A stretch of DNA of 5,721 nucleotides from Ignavibacteriales bacterium (GTDB lineage: Bacteria; Bacteroidota; Ignavibacteria; UBA10030; SZUA-254). The position numbers and the translations under genes were made by a program. A model generated the notes under the pieces. The model did not search any database. It had not been told where the DNA came from and saw only the letters and a list, made by a program, of their open reading frames with translations. Shown piece by piece: positions 1 through 5,721 of this stretch. The stretch covers positions 1-5,721 of the forward strand of contig JACQYX010000234.1 of the NCBI GenBank assembly GCA_016207985.1. The letters run 5' to 3'. How positions within the stretch are numbered: the first letter of the stretch is position 1; every line of letters begins with the position of its first letter.

Positions 1-1
1 C

Positions 2-1408
2 GGAGGCTTCGGCTGGATAAGACTAAATAGTGGCACTACAAACAATTTATCGGCTGTAGCCTTTATTGATGATTACTATGGTGTGGTAGTCGGAGAATTT
101 GGTACAATTTTGAGAACGACTAATGGAGGTTTACAATGGACTGACCAATCGATTAGATCAGAATTATTTTATTTCTATGGAGTTGATTTTCTTGATTCAT
201 TGATTGGGATTGTAGTTGGGACTTCATACAATTGGTGGGGATACGATAGGGGATTAATTTACTATACTTCAGATGGCGGCGGGCAATGGCTGGATATTTC
301 AAACCTCCTGCCCTTCAATACTGGTTTTTATGACGTAGAATTTATTGACACTAGTACGGTGGTTGTCTTAGGTGCCTCATGTTATATTCTTCTATCAACC
401 GATCGAGGCCAAACGTGGAATCAACAAACGGTAGGTTCTAATTTTGGTTGCATTAGCATGTCTTTTACAACCGCTGATTTTGGTTTAGTAGTAGGTGGTT
501 TAGGGGGAATGGCCCGAACGAACGATGGCGGAATTACGTGGGATAAAATATCCAGAAGTTCTGCTAATAAATGGCTTGTTGAAATAACATTTACAGATAC
601 TGTGAATGCATATGCAGTTGGAGAGAGTGGTACAATATTACATACCACCGATTGCGGAAGATTTTGGGGACCTCAGCAAAGTGGTGTGCCAGTTTGGTTA
701 AATAGTATAACATTTGTTAATCCGAATTTCGGCTTTGTTAGTGGTGATCTTGGTACGGTACTTCAAACTTCCGATGGGGGAATCAACTGGCATAAACAGA
801 TTACAGGAACTACTGAAAATCTTTGGGATATATTTTTTATAAATTTTGATACAGGATTTGTAGTAGGGAATTGGGGTACTATTTTGCGTACGACTAATCA
901 TGGAGAAACATGGACATCGATGAATAGTGAGACACCAAATAATATATATGGGATTCACTTTATAGATCAAACAACTGGTATGATCGTTGGTCGTTATGGT
1001 GAGATTCAACGAACAACTAATTGCGGCGTTTCATGGCAAAGCATTCAGAGTGGCACATCGTATGATCTTGCCGAAGTATTTTTCCTTGATAAGAAAAAAG
1101 GTTGGATCGTAGGTGGAGATTATTTCGAACATGCCGGTATTTTACTTACTACAACTAATTCAGGTATTTCTTGGAATTTGAAACCCATATCCACAACCCG
1201 ATTGAAAGCGGTATTCTTTATCGACAGTTTGAATGGTTGTGTCGTCGGAGATTACGGTACAATCCTAAGAACAACAGATGGTGGTGTCACTTGGGTTATT
1301 AATAACAGTCCAACAAATTCATGGCTTAGTGGTGTTTATTTATTAGATTCTTCAAGAGGATTTATCATTGGAGGGGGCGGGACAATCCTTACAACAGGAG
1401 AATATTAT
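2..1408 (+). repeat. Tandem Ycf48-like / BNR-type protein repeats (about 123-bp period)
   Basis: A tryptophan closing each G..GTI..T.DGG.TW unit recurs at residues 5, 46, 96, 139, 180, 222, 263, 304, 345, 391 and 431, counted from the codon at base 2. Most intervals are 41 or 42 residues. Units ending at 96 and 391 are longer, with insertions such as YNWWGYDRG and YFEHA before the T.DGG core. The last unit (GGGGTILTTGEYY, ending near base 1408) has lost the DGG.TW end and marks the boundary of the array. The array begins before the window, since base 2 already lies in the GG.GW of an earlier unit. DNA similarity is still visible between units, for example at 101-129, 875-905 and 1256-1284. 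Such repeats normally form blades of a beta-propeller. Eleven or more exceeds one seven-bladed propeller. Confidence 0.88.
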
Positions 1409-2254
1409 TCACCGATAGATTTTGTATTTCAACATAATTTCGTTCAAGATTGGAATATGGTTACTATTCCAATAGCATTGGATGATTACTCGAAAATCAA
1501 TACCTATTATACATCGATTTCACCTGCCTTTACTTTTGAAGGTATTTATTCAACTAAAGACACCCTCCAGAATGGTGTTGGGTATTGGTTGAAATTCTCA
1601 GCACCTAATATTTTAAATCTCATTGGTAAGAGTATAGTGCTTGATACAATTGATGTAAATGCCGGTTGGAATATGATTGGTTCGATATCTTACCCAGTTT
1701 TAGTTTCATCAATTAAAAGTGATCCCCCAGGTATGGTTACAACAAATTTTTTCACATATTTGGAAGATCAATATGTTATAAGTGACACAATAAAACCGGG
1801 GATCGCTTACTGGGTAAAAACAAATCAAAATGGAAAACTAATCCTCGATACCGGAATTACGCTGAACTACCAATACAATCTTTCATCAACCGCAGTCGAG
1901 GGACACATTAAAATAATTCCGGACAGTGAGTTACCACCTGCACCACCTGAAATAGAAATAGTACACACTACAACTCCTACTAACTTTGTTTTACATCAAA
2001 ACTATCCAAATCCATTCAATCCATCAACAGCAATCCGATATCAAATACCATTCAGTTGTTGGGTGACATTGAAGGTGTACAATGTACTTGGTCAAGAAGT
2101 TGCAACACTGGTTGATGAATCCGCCTCAGGCGGACAAGATGCAGGATTCAAGTCCATCAATTGGAACACATCAAATATCCCGAGTGGGGTGTATTACTAC
2201 AAACTAAAGACAGAGAAATTTACTCAAGTCAGAAAAATGTTGTTGATTCAATAA
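2..2254 (+). CDS. Secreted Ycf48-like repeat protein with T9SS type A sorting domain (5' partial)
   Basis: The frame is open from base 2 to the TAA at 2252-2254, giving 750 residues numbered here from the first full codon. The true start and any signal peptide lie upstream. A GTG at base 83 is the first possible start codon but falls in the middle of a repeat, so it is not the start. Residues 1 to about 469 are tandem Ycf48-like repeats of the form G..GTI..T.DGG.TW, usually 41 residues apart. Residues 483-615 are a duplicated GYW module also found in the next gene. Residues 616-661 form a linker with a PPAPPE stretch. Residues 662-750 are a T9SS type A sorting domain (NYPNPFNPST, VYNVLGQEVATLVDE, KMLLIQ end). 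In known T9SS cargo this domain directs passage across the outer membrane and is then usually removed. Ycf48 itself is a photosystem II assembly factor, but repeats of this type are widespread in secreted bacterial proteins, so no photosynthetic role is implied. A binding or adhesive surface role is an inference. The stop is 21 bp before the next gene. Confidence 0.93.
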   Translation, partial: GGFGWIRLNSGTTNNLSAVAFIDDYYGVVVGEFGTILRTTNGGLQWTDQSIRSELFYFYGVDFLDSLIGIVVGTSYNWWGYDRGLIYYTSDGGGQWLDISNLLPFNTGFYDVEFIDTSTVVVLGASCYILLSTDRGQTWNQQTVGSNFGCISMSFTTADFGLVVGGLGGMARTNDGGITWDKISRSSANKWLVEITFTDTVNAYAVGESGTILHTTDCGRFWGPQQSGVPVWLNSITFVNPNFGFVSGDLGTVLQTSDGGINWHKQITGTTENLWDIFFINFDTGFVVGNWGTILRTTNHGETWTSMNSETPNNIYGIHFIDQTTGMIVGRYGEIQRTTNCGVSWQSIQSGTSYDLAEVFFLDKKKGWIVGGDYFEHAGILLTTTNSGISWNLKPISTTRLKAVFFIDSLNGCVVGDYGTILRTTDGGVTWVINNSPTNSWLSGVYLLDSSRGFIIGGGGTILTTGEYYSPIDFVFQHNFVQDWNMVTIPIALDDYSKINTYYTSISPAFTFEGIYSTKDTLQNGVGYWLKFSAPNILNLIGKSIVLDTIDVNAGWNMIGSISYPVLVSSIKSDPPGMVTTNFFTYLEDQYVISDTIKPGIAYWVKTNQNGKLILDTGITLNYQYNLSSTAVEGHIKIIPDSELPPAPPEIEIVHTTTPTNFVLHQNYPNPFNPSTAIRYQIPFSCWVTLKVYNVLGQEVATLVDESASGGQDAGFKSINWNTSNIPSGVYYYKLKTEKFTQVRKMLLIQ
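1448..1846 (+). other. Duplicated 'GYW' module, copy in gene 1
   Basis: This protein segment consists of two half-repeats. The first half (about 1448-1630) starts DWNMVTIP and has DTLQNGVGYWLKF followed by an L.L strand. The second half (about 1664-1846) starts GWNMIGSI and has DTIKPGIAYWVKT followed by GKLIL. The opening W residues are 72 residues apart and the YW pairs 75 apart. The same two-half layout closes the next gene at 4184-4591. I recognise similar 'GWN...G.GYW.K' segments as recurrent in secreted proteins of this bacterial group but know no assigned function. It sits between the repeat array and the sorting-domain linker. Confidence 0.75.
1985..2251 (+). other. T9SS type A C-terminal sorting domain
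   Basis: Eighty-nine residues at the C-terminus begin FVLHQNYPNPFNPSTAIRYQ, continue VTLKVYNVLGQEVATLVDE, then NWNTSNIPSGVYYYKLK, and end RKMLLIQ. These are the conserved blocks of the type A sorting domain recognised by the type IX secretion machinery, a fold related to FlgD-type Ig domains. The block between LVDE and INWN is longer than usual because of SASGG at 2120-2134 (see that entry). The domain implies the protein is sent through the periplasm and across the outer membrane. Confidence 0.95.
2120..2134. repeat. Perfect 15-nt GC-rich palindrome inside a coding region
   Basis: TCCGCCTCAGGCGGA has a 6-bp perfect stem (2120-2125 with 2129-2134) and a 3-nt loop. It is 11/15 G+C in an AT-rich gene. 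It fills exactly five codons (Ser-Ala-Ser-Gly-Gly). Removing it would leave LVDE joined to QDAGFKSINWN, close to the usual sorting-domain spacing. It looks like a small interspersed palindromic element that entered the gene without breaking the frame. Only one full copy is present in this window, so the mobile-repeat reading is an inference. Confidence 0.6.
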
Positions 2255-2275
2255 ACAAAACTTTGAGATAAAACT

Positions 2276-4594
2276 ATGAAAAAGTTTATCGTTTTAATCC
2301 TTCTAATAAGTGCAGTAACGAATGCACAGAAACGTTTCCTCGTAACACCGAACAGCGAGGCAATTCCGTTAAAAGCTGGTGAAAGCTCCATTGAAGCAGC
2401 ACAGAGGATGGGACTGGTTTCTACAACTTATCAATATCCAAAGTACACTACTCCTTCTTATCCTTCTGAGGTAATCTTCAATGCCGGTCATAAGATGTTG
2501 TTGGCAATGTGGTACGTTGCTCCAGCAAGTGGTACTATCGATACATTTTATTTCATGGCAGGTCCAATAGTTGGGGCAAAAGATTCTATTGTATGGTTAC
2601 GTATTAATCAAACAATCATCGGACCTTACTATGGTCCGGGTGTTGGTGTTTATGAATCTGCTCCTCCGTGTCAGGGTTGGGGTTACTGGAAAACCACCAA
2701 CGATTTTGACAATGGTTTAGGGGCGTTTCTAGAAGATTTGAGTCGAACTGAGGATACTACATGGTATTCTACGATTCAGAGCGATACAAATTCACGACCA
2801 CCTTTTTCTGCGGAACTTTTTGGTCAGGGTATTTATCTCGGAGTCACAGTGCATCCTAATCAGATAAACCGTGTGGATTGGGCTGGGACTGGACTTGCTC
2901 CATGTGTAAATACAGGTGACCAATTTTTTATTTCTTTAAGAATAAACTCTTTAAATACACACTCTCCAATCGATATACCAACCACATTTGTTGCTAATGT
3001 ATCAAATTCTGCAATGCCATCACGTAATTGGGTATTTTACGAACATCCAAGTATATCAGGTGAAGGACCTGACGGCTGCGATTGCGGAGGAGTTGAACCG
3101 TGGCCCGTCGGTTGGACTGCGCGCGGAGGCCCAACCGGTAAAAACGATGGTATGACGTTTAACTGGTGGTACACAATGACCGTAACAAGCGACGTTGCAC
3201 CAGGCGTTGTTAGTTATACAAAACTCTCACACACTTTTTCAACATCATCTCGAAATCTTACTGCAGAAATCATAGATGAAAATCCCTACGAACCAGACAG
3301 CGCCGGTGTTGCCTCAGCTTATCTTGTCTACTCAGTAAATGGCAGTCCAACAGATACGATTCCGATGACACATGAGAGTGGAAATAATTGGACAGCGACT
3401 ATTCCGGGTCAATCCGAAGGATCGGAAGTCCAGTATCACATCACAGCATATGACATCAAAGGAAATCGCAGCCCTGGGACATACGATGGTTACAAAGTCT
3501 ATAATCCCAATACCTACTACTCACTCGACACTTCCTATCCATACTCGTGGATTGAAATCGATACCTCTGGTACACAAATCACTAACTGGTTCCGACCACC
3601 ATTGGCACCACCTCCCTATTCGAATTATCATGTAGAATCTAATGACGTAGGCACAGCCGGACCAATCGATATTGGGGGAGCATTTAAGTTCTTCGATATG
3701 GATATGCGATATGTCTGGGTGAGTATCGATGGTTCATTATGTCTCTCCAGCGAAATGACAGATACGATTCATGTAGAAAAGATCACCGATCTATATCCTC
3801 CTTCAGCTACTGGAATACCCGGTACTCTCTCACGAAATTGCATCGCACCGATGTCGAAGAACTTTATCCTATCCCATGGTGGTGTGTATTTCAAACAGAT
3901 CGGTGATTTATTTATTATTGAGTGGGATTCCGTCAAATGCCGGCTTGATGAAACAGATAGTGTAACTACCTTCGAGGTTATTTTAGATCGTAGTGACAAT
4001 TCGATTACGTTTCAGTACAAGGATGTTGGGAAATACACAGCAAGCGGGAGTACTCTCGTTGGACTTCAAGCTGAGCCGACAGAGAAATGGTGTTTTGTAA
4101 ATTGGAACGGTTACCCAATCGAAACACGTTTACGGAACGAGAAAGCAATGAAGTTATTCACAAACCATAACTTCCAAGCGGTGAGTGGCTGGGGACTATA
4201 CTCAGCACCTGTCAATTTATTTAATAAGAATAAAACCGAAGTGTTTCCAAATTCCTCATCAAAAGCTTTCAAGTACAAGAATGGTTATCTAGTCGCAGAC
4301 ACGATTGAAAATGGAGTTGGTTATTGGTTGAAATTTGAAGGCGACCAAATCCTTCGTCTCGGCGGCACAAAATTATTGACCGATACCATTGATGTGACAC
4401 AGGGATGGAATATTATTGGATCGATATTCGATACGGTAGATGTTAATTCCGTGATCCAAATTCCCGACTCAATTATCTTGACACCATTTTATGGTTACTC
4501 AACCACGTCGGGCTATAATGCCACAACCTCAATAGCGCCGGGAAAAGGTTACTGGATAAAAACTAAAATGGATGGTAAAATCATCTTAAAATGA
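2276..4594 (+). CDS. Exported multidomain protein of unknown function, paralog of the next gene
   Basis: This is a complete gene of 772 residues. The ATG at 2276 is chosen because it begins a clean Sec signal peptide, MKKFIVLILLISAVTNA, with likely cleavage after Ala17 before QKRFLV. The same pattern opens the following gene. Residues 18 to about 300 form a domain shared with that gene (PASGTIDT at 83-90, LFGQG at 181-185, AGTGLAP at 203-209, SRNWVFY at 249-255). Residues about 315-397 resemble an Ig/Fn3-type beta domain (DSAGVASAYLVYS, NNWTATIPGQ, EVQYHITAYD.KGN). Residues about 466-598 resemble a nidogen-like beta segment (GGVYFK, GDLFIIEWDSV, TTFEVIL, NSITFQY.DVG, LVGLQ). Residues 637-772 are the duplicated GYW module, and the protein stops right after it with IILK. 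There is no T9SS sorting domain, unlike gene 1. No catalytic motif is seen. Likely periplasmic or outer-surface; function unknown. The gap to gene 1 is 21 bp and has no clear Shine-Dalgarno sequence. Confidence 0.92.
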   Translation: MKKFIVLILLISAVTNAQKRFLVTPNSEAIPLKAGESSIEAAQRMGLVSTTYQYPKYTTPSYPSEVIFNAGHKMLLAMWYVAPASGTIDTFYFMAGPIVGAKDSIVWLRINQTIIGPYYGPGVGVYESAPPCQGWGYWKTTNDFDNGLGAFLEDLSRTEDTTWYSTIQSDTNSRPPFSAELFGQGIYLGVTVHPNQINRVDWAGTGLAPCVNTGDQFFISLRINSLNTHSPIDIPTTFVANVSNSAMPSRNWVFYEHPSISGEGPDGCDCGGVEPWPVGWTARGGPTGKNDGMTFNWWYTMTVTSDVAPGVVSYTKLSHTFSTSSRNLTAEIIDENPYEPDSAGVASAYLVYSVNGSPTDTIPMTHESGNNWTATIPGQSEGSEVQYHITAYDIKGNRSPGTYDGYKVYNPNTYYSLDTSYPYSWIEIDTSGTQITNWFRPPLAPPPYSNYHVESNDVGTAGPIDIGGAFKFFDMDMRYVWVSIDGSLCLSSEMTDTIHVEKITDLYPPSATGIPGTLSRNCIAPMSKNFILSHGGVYFKQIGDLFIIEWDSVKCRLDETDSVTTFEVILDRSDNSITFQYKDVGKYTASGSTLVGLQAEPTEKWCFVNWNGYPIETRLRNEKAMKLFTNHNFQAVSGWGLYSAPVNLFNKNKTEVFPNSSSKAFKYKNGYLVADTIENGVGYWLKFEGDQILRLGGTKLLTDTIDVTQGWNIIGSIFDTVDVNSVIQIPDSIILTPFYGYSTTSGYNATTSIAPGKGYWIKTKMDGKIILK
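3218..3466 (+). other. Ig/Fn3-like segment in gene 2
   Basis: Residues about 315-397 of the gene 2 protein show alternating hydrophobic strands, the sequence DSAGVASAYLVYSVNGSP, a turn with MTHESGNNWTATIPGQ, and a closing strand EVQYHITAYDIKGN. The pattern of a '.Y.ATIPGQ..G..V.Y.I.A.D..GN' end is common in secreted proteins of Ignavibacteria-type bacteria, where it behaves as an Ig-like spacer. The beginning of the same segment (DSSGVASAF) is seen in gene 3 just before the window ends. Confidence 0.55.
3671..4069 (+). other. Nidogen-like beta-sandwich segment in gene 2
   Basis: Residues about 466-598 run from IGGAFKFFDMDMRYVWVSID through SRNCIAPMSKNF, GGVYFKQIGDLFIIEWDSV, TTFEVILDRSDNSITFQY and DVG...VGLQ. 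The order 'G.F.F....V.V..DG.L...', 'IAP', 'GG.YY...GD.F.I.W..V', 'TFEVIL....I.F.Y' matches the general pattern of nidogen-like extracellular segments. Assignment is by pattern only. Such segments are structural or adhesive. Confidence 0.5.
4184..4591 (+). other. Duplicated 'GYW' module, copy at the C-terminus of gene 2
   Basis: This is the second copy of the module at 1448-1846. Its halves are about 4184-4366 (GWGLYSAP ... NGVGYWLKF) and 4403-4591 (GWNIIGSI ... PGKGYWIKT ... GKIILK). The opening W residues are 72 residues apart, as in gene 1. Over the nine codons of NGVGYWLKF (1571-1597 and 4310-4336) the two genes differ at three bases, all synonymous third positions. Here the module ends the protein, whereas in gene 1 a linker and sorting domain follow. 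Confidence 0.75.
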
Positions 4595-4630
4595 GAAAAT
4601 GATTTATCGTAAAATGTATCTGTCAACCAA

Positions 4631-4636
4631 AAGGAG
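4631..4636 (+). promoter_or_regulatory. Ribosome binding site deciding the start of gene 3
   Basis: AAGGAG lies 7 nt before the ATG at 4644. It decides between that ATG and two earlier in-frame ATGs at 4599 and 4614, which would place a basic extension (MIYRKMYLSTKRRLI) before the signal peptide and lack a comparable site. Gene 2, by contrast, is preceded by only CTTTGAGATAAAACT. Confidence 0.8.
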
Positions 4637-4643
4637 ACTTATT

Positions 4644-5721
4644 ATGAAATCGTTTATTGCTGTATTCTTAATAACAACCACTTTCTGCATCGCTCAGCAG
4701 CGGATACTCGTTTCCCCGAACAATGAAGTCATCAAATTAGAAAAGGGTGAAAGTGCAATCGAAATCATTAATCAGCAGATAGAAAAAAATTCAGGTAACC
4801 ACGAATGCCCAACCGGTTATTGGGATTTCCCCTATTATACATTCGGTAACCAACCAGATGTTCCACAGCTTATTTATTACCAGAGCATAAAACAAAAAGA
4901 CTTCATTTCTACTTGGTACACAGTACCGGCAAGTGGAACGATAGATACTATTTTTTTCTTTATGGGCGATTTAATCGGAGCAAGAGATTCATGTGTATGG
5001 ATAACGATTGAACAATCAAAGATTTTCCACTCTTTTGGACCGGGTCACACACCATATCCGCCGGCATGTATCCCATGGGGTTATTACATCTCTACCTACT
5101 CCCCATCTGGCATTACCCCTTTTTTAGAATGGGCAACGGATACAACATGGATTTCAACGATTGGTGAATCGTTTCCACCATCACAATCACCTGCTGGATG
5201 GCAATTGTTTGGTCAAGGAGTTGGTTTGGGAGTCACGGCGAGACCTGGGATCAACGTTGTTAATATTGCCGGAACAGGTCTTGCTCCTATTCTTAATCGA
5301 GGTGAAAGTATGTTAATCAGTATGCGGGCACATGGTTTATGGTCATTGTGGGAAGAAAAAATCACTCAATTTGGAATGATTAAAAACGATTTTATCTCCG
5401 ACACACTACCTTCACGTGCATGGGTATTCTACAATCGTCCTGATAGCTTACTATGTGGATATAGTAATCCCCCAAAAGGATGGTGGGCAATCTCAAATAA
5501 TTTGCCCTTGATCTGGTATAAAATGTCTGCAAAGACAAACATACCTCCTTACATACAAAGATTAGAAGGCGGTGATGTAACACATACACTCTATAGTTAT
5601 TCACAGGTGGTTACCTATGAGATATACGACTGCGACCATGAATTTGCTGACAGCTCAGGTGTGGCTTCAGCTTTCATTCAGTGGGCAAAGGCTGAAACAT
5701 ATGGAATAGAATTCATCCAAC
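4644..5721 (+). CDS. Exported protein, tandem paralog of gene 2 (3' partial)
   Basis: The frame is open from the ATG at 4644 to the window end with no stop, giving 359 complete codons; the rest lies downstream. A Sec signal peptide, MKSFIAVFLITTTFCIA, is likely cleaved after Ala17 before QQRILVSP. Cys15 is not in a lipobox, so a lipoprotein is unlikely. The mature part follows gene 2 closely: ILVSPNNEVIKLEKGES, PASGTIDT (95-102), GARDSCVW, LFGQG..LGVT, AGTGLAP (209-215), SRAWVFY (257-263) and DSSGVASAF (336-344). At the PASGTIDT codons the two genes differ at five bases, all synonymous third positions, which points to an old duplication kept under selection for protein sequence. The segment after residue 263 is shorter than in gene 2. 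Function unknown. Whether it ends in a GYW module or a T9SS sorting domain cannot be seen. The gap to gene 2 is 49 bp with no hairpin. Confidence 0.92.
   Translation, partial: MKSFIAVFLITTTFCIAQQRILVSPNNEVIKLEKGESAIEIINQQIEKNSGNHECPTGYWDFPYYTFGNQPDVPQLIYYQSIKQKDFISTWYTVPASGTIDTIFFFMGDLIGARDSCVWITIEQSKIFHSFGPGHTPYPPACIPWGYYISTYSPSGITPFLEWATDTTWISTIGESFPPSQSPAGWQLFGQGVGLGVTARPGINVVNIAGTGLAPILNRGESMLISMRAHGLWSLWEEKITQFGMIKNDFISDTLPSRAWVFYNRPDSLLCGYSNPPKGWWAISNNLPLIWYKMSAKTNIPPYIQRLEGGDVTHTLYSYSQVVTYEIYDCDHEFADSSGVASAFIQWAKAETYGIEFIQ

Noticed and set aside
83..85. GTG at base 83 as the start of gene 1
   Set aside because: The frame is open upstream to base 2 and reads as the preceding repeat (LNSGTTNNLSAVAFIDD), with a tryptophan exactly 41 residues before the next anchor. 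The gene clearly begins before the window.
421..1009. Reverse-strand open frames at 421-648 and 698-1009
   Set aside because: They lie wholly antisense to the repeat array, have no recognisable domains, and their protein sequences reflect the complement of the repeats.
2..1408. Gene 1 as a photosystem II assembly factor
   Set aside because: The Ycf48-like repeat is common in unrelated secreted bacterial proteins, and the T9SS domain shows this one is an exported cargo.
3372..3999. Open frames at 3372-3635 (+) and 3769-3999 (-)
   Set aside because: Both lie inside gene 2 in other frames, have no plausible start context or domain pattern, and conflict with a well-supported coding frame.
4591..4620. 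ATGAGAAAATGATTTATCGT after gene 2 as a decayed copy of a gene start (gene 2 begins ATGAAAAAGTTTATCGT)
   Set aside because: The similarity is short, A/T-rich, needs gaps and overlaps the stop of gene 2. It is likely chance.
4599..4643. In-frame upstream ATGs at 4599 and 4614 as starts of gene 3
   Set aside because: They would add a basic leader before a normal signal peptide and lack a good ribosome binding site, while AAGGAG precedes 4644 and the MK(S/K)FI start matches gene 2.
4595..4643. Terminator or promoter between genes 2 and 3
   Set aside because: No stem-loop followed by a T run and no convincing -7/-33 type pair is visible in the 49 bp; only the ribosome binding site is supported.
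5392..5604. Reverse-strand open frame at 5392-5604
   Set aside because: It is antisense to gene 3, whose frame here is supported by similarity to gene 2 (SRAWVFY at the corresponding position).

Overview
The window holds three large same-strand genes and almost no non-coding DNA. All three encode exported proteins rich in beta-strand repeats, and the set looks like part of a cluster of secreted or surface proteins. The clearest taxonomic clue is the C-terminus of the first protein. It carries a type IX secretion system (T9SS) type A sorting domain with the motif NYPNPFNPST, followed by VYNVLGQEVATLVDE and a GVYYYKL...KMLLIQ ending. This wording is typical of the Ignavibacteria/Chlorobiota/Kryptonia side of the Bacteroidota-Chlorobiota group, and related wording occurs in other uncultured FCB phyla. 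The moderately AT-rich base composition fits. The phylum is an inference from motifs only.

Layout: (1) Bases 2-2254 are the 3' part of a gene whose start lies upstream of the window. It encodes about eleven Ycf48-like (BNR/propeller-type) repeats, a two-part 'GYW' module, a Pro-rich linker and the T9SS sorting domain. (2) After 21 bp, bases 2276-4594 encode a complete 772-residue protein with a signal peptide, an N-terminal domain of unknown function, an Ig/Fn3-like segment, a nidogen-like beta segment and, at the extreme C-terminus, the same GYW module. It has no sorting domain. (3) After 49 bp, bases 4644-5721 encode the first 359 residues of a paralog of gene 2, cut by the window end. No terminator-like hairpin lies in either gap, so co-transcription is plausible. 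No promoter is evident inside the window.

The genes are linked by shared parts. Genes 2 and 3 are tandem paralogs over their N-terminal 350 or so residues. Genes 1 and 2 share the C-terminal GYW module, which is itself an internal duplication. The most notable small feature is a perfect 15-nt palindrome, TCCGCCTCAGGCGGA, lying exactly in frame inside the sorting domain of gene 1, where it appears to add five residues (SASGG). I see no tRNA, rRNA, CRISPR array, transposase, phage gene, defence system or enzyme active site. The window reads as a secreted-protein cluster built by duplication and module shuffling, with no sign of a new enzymatic system.
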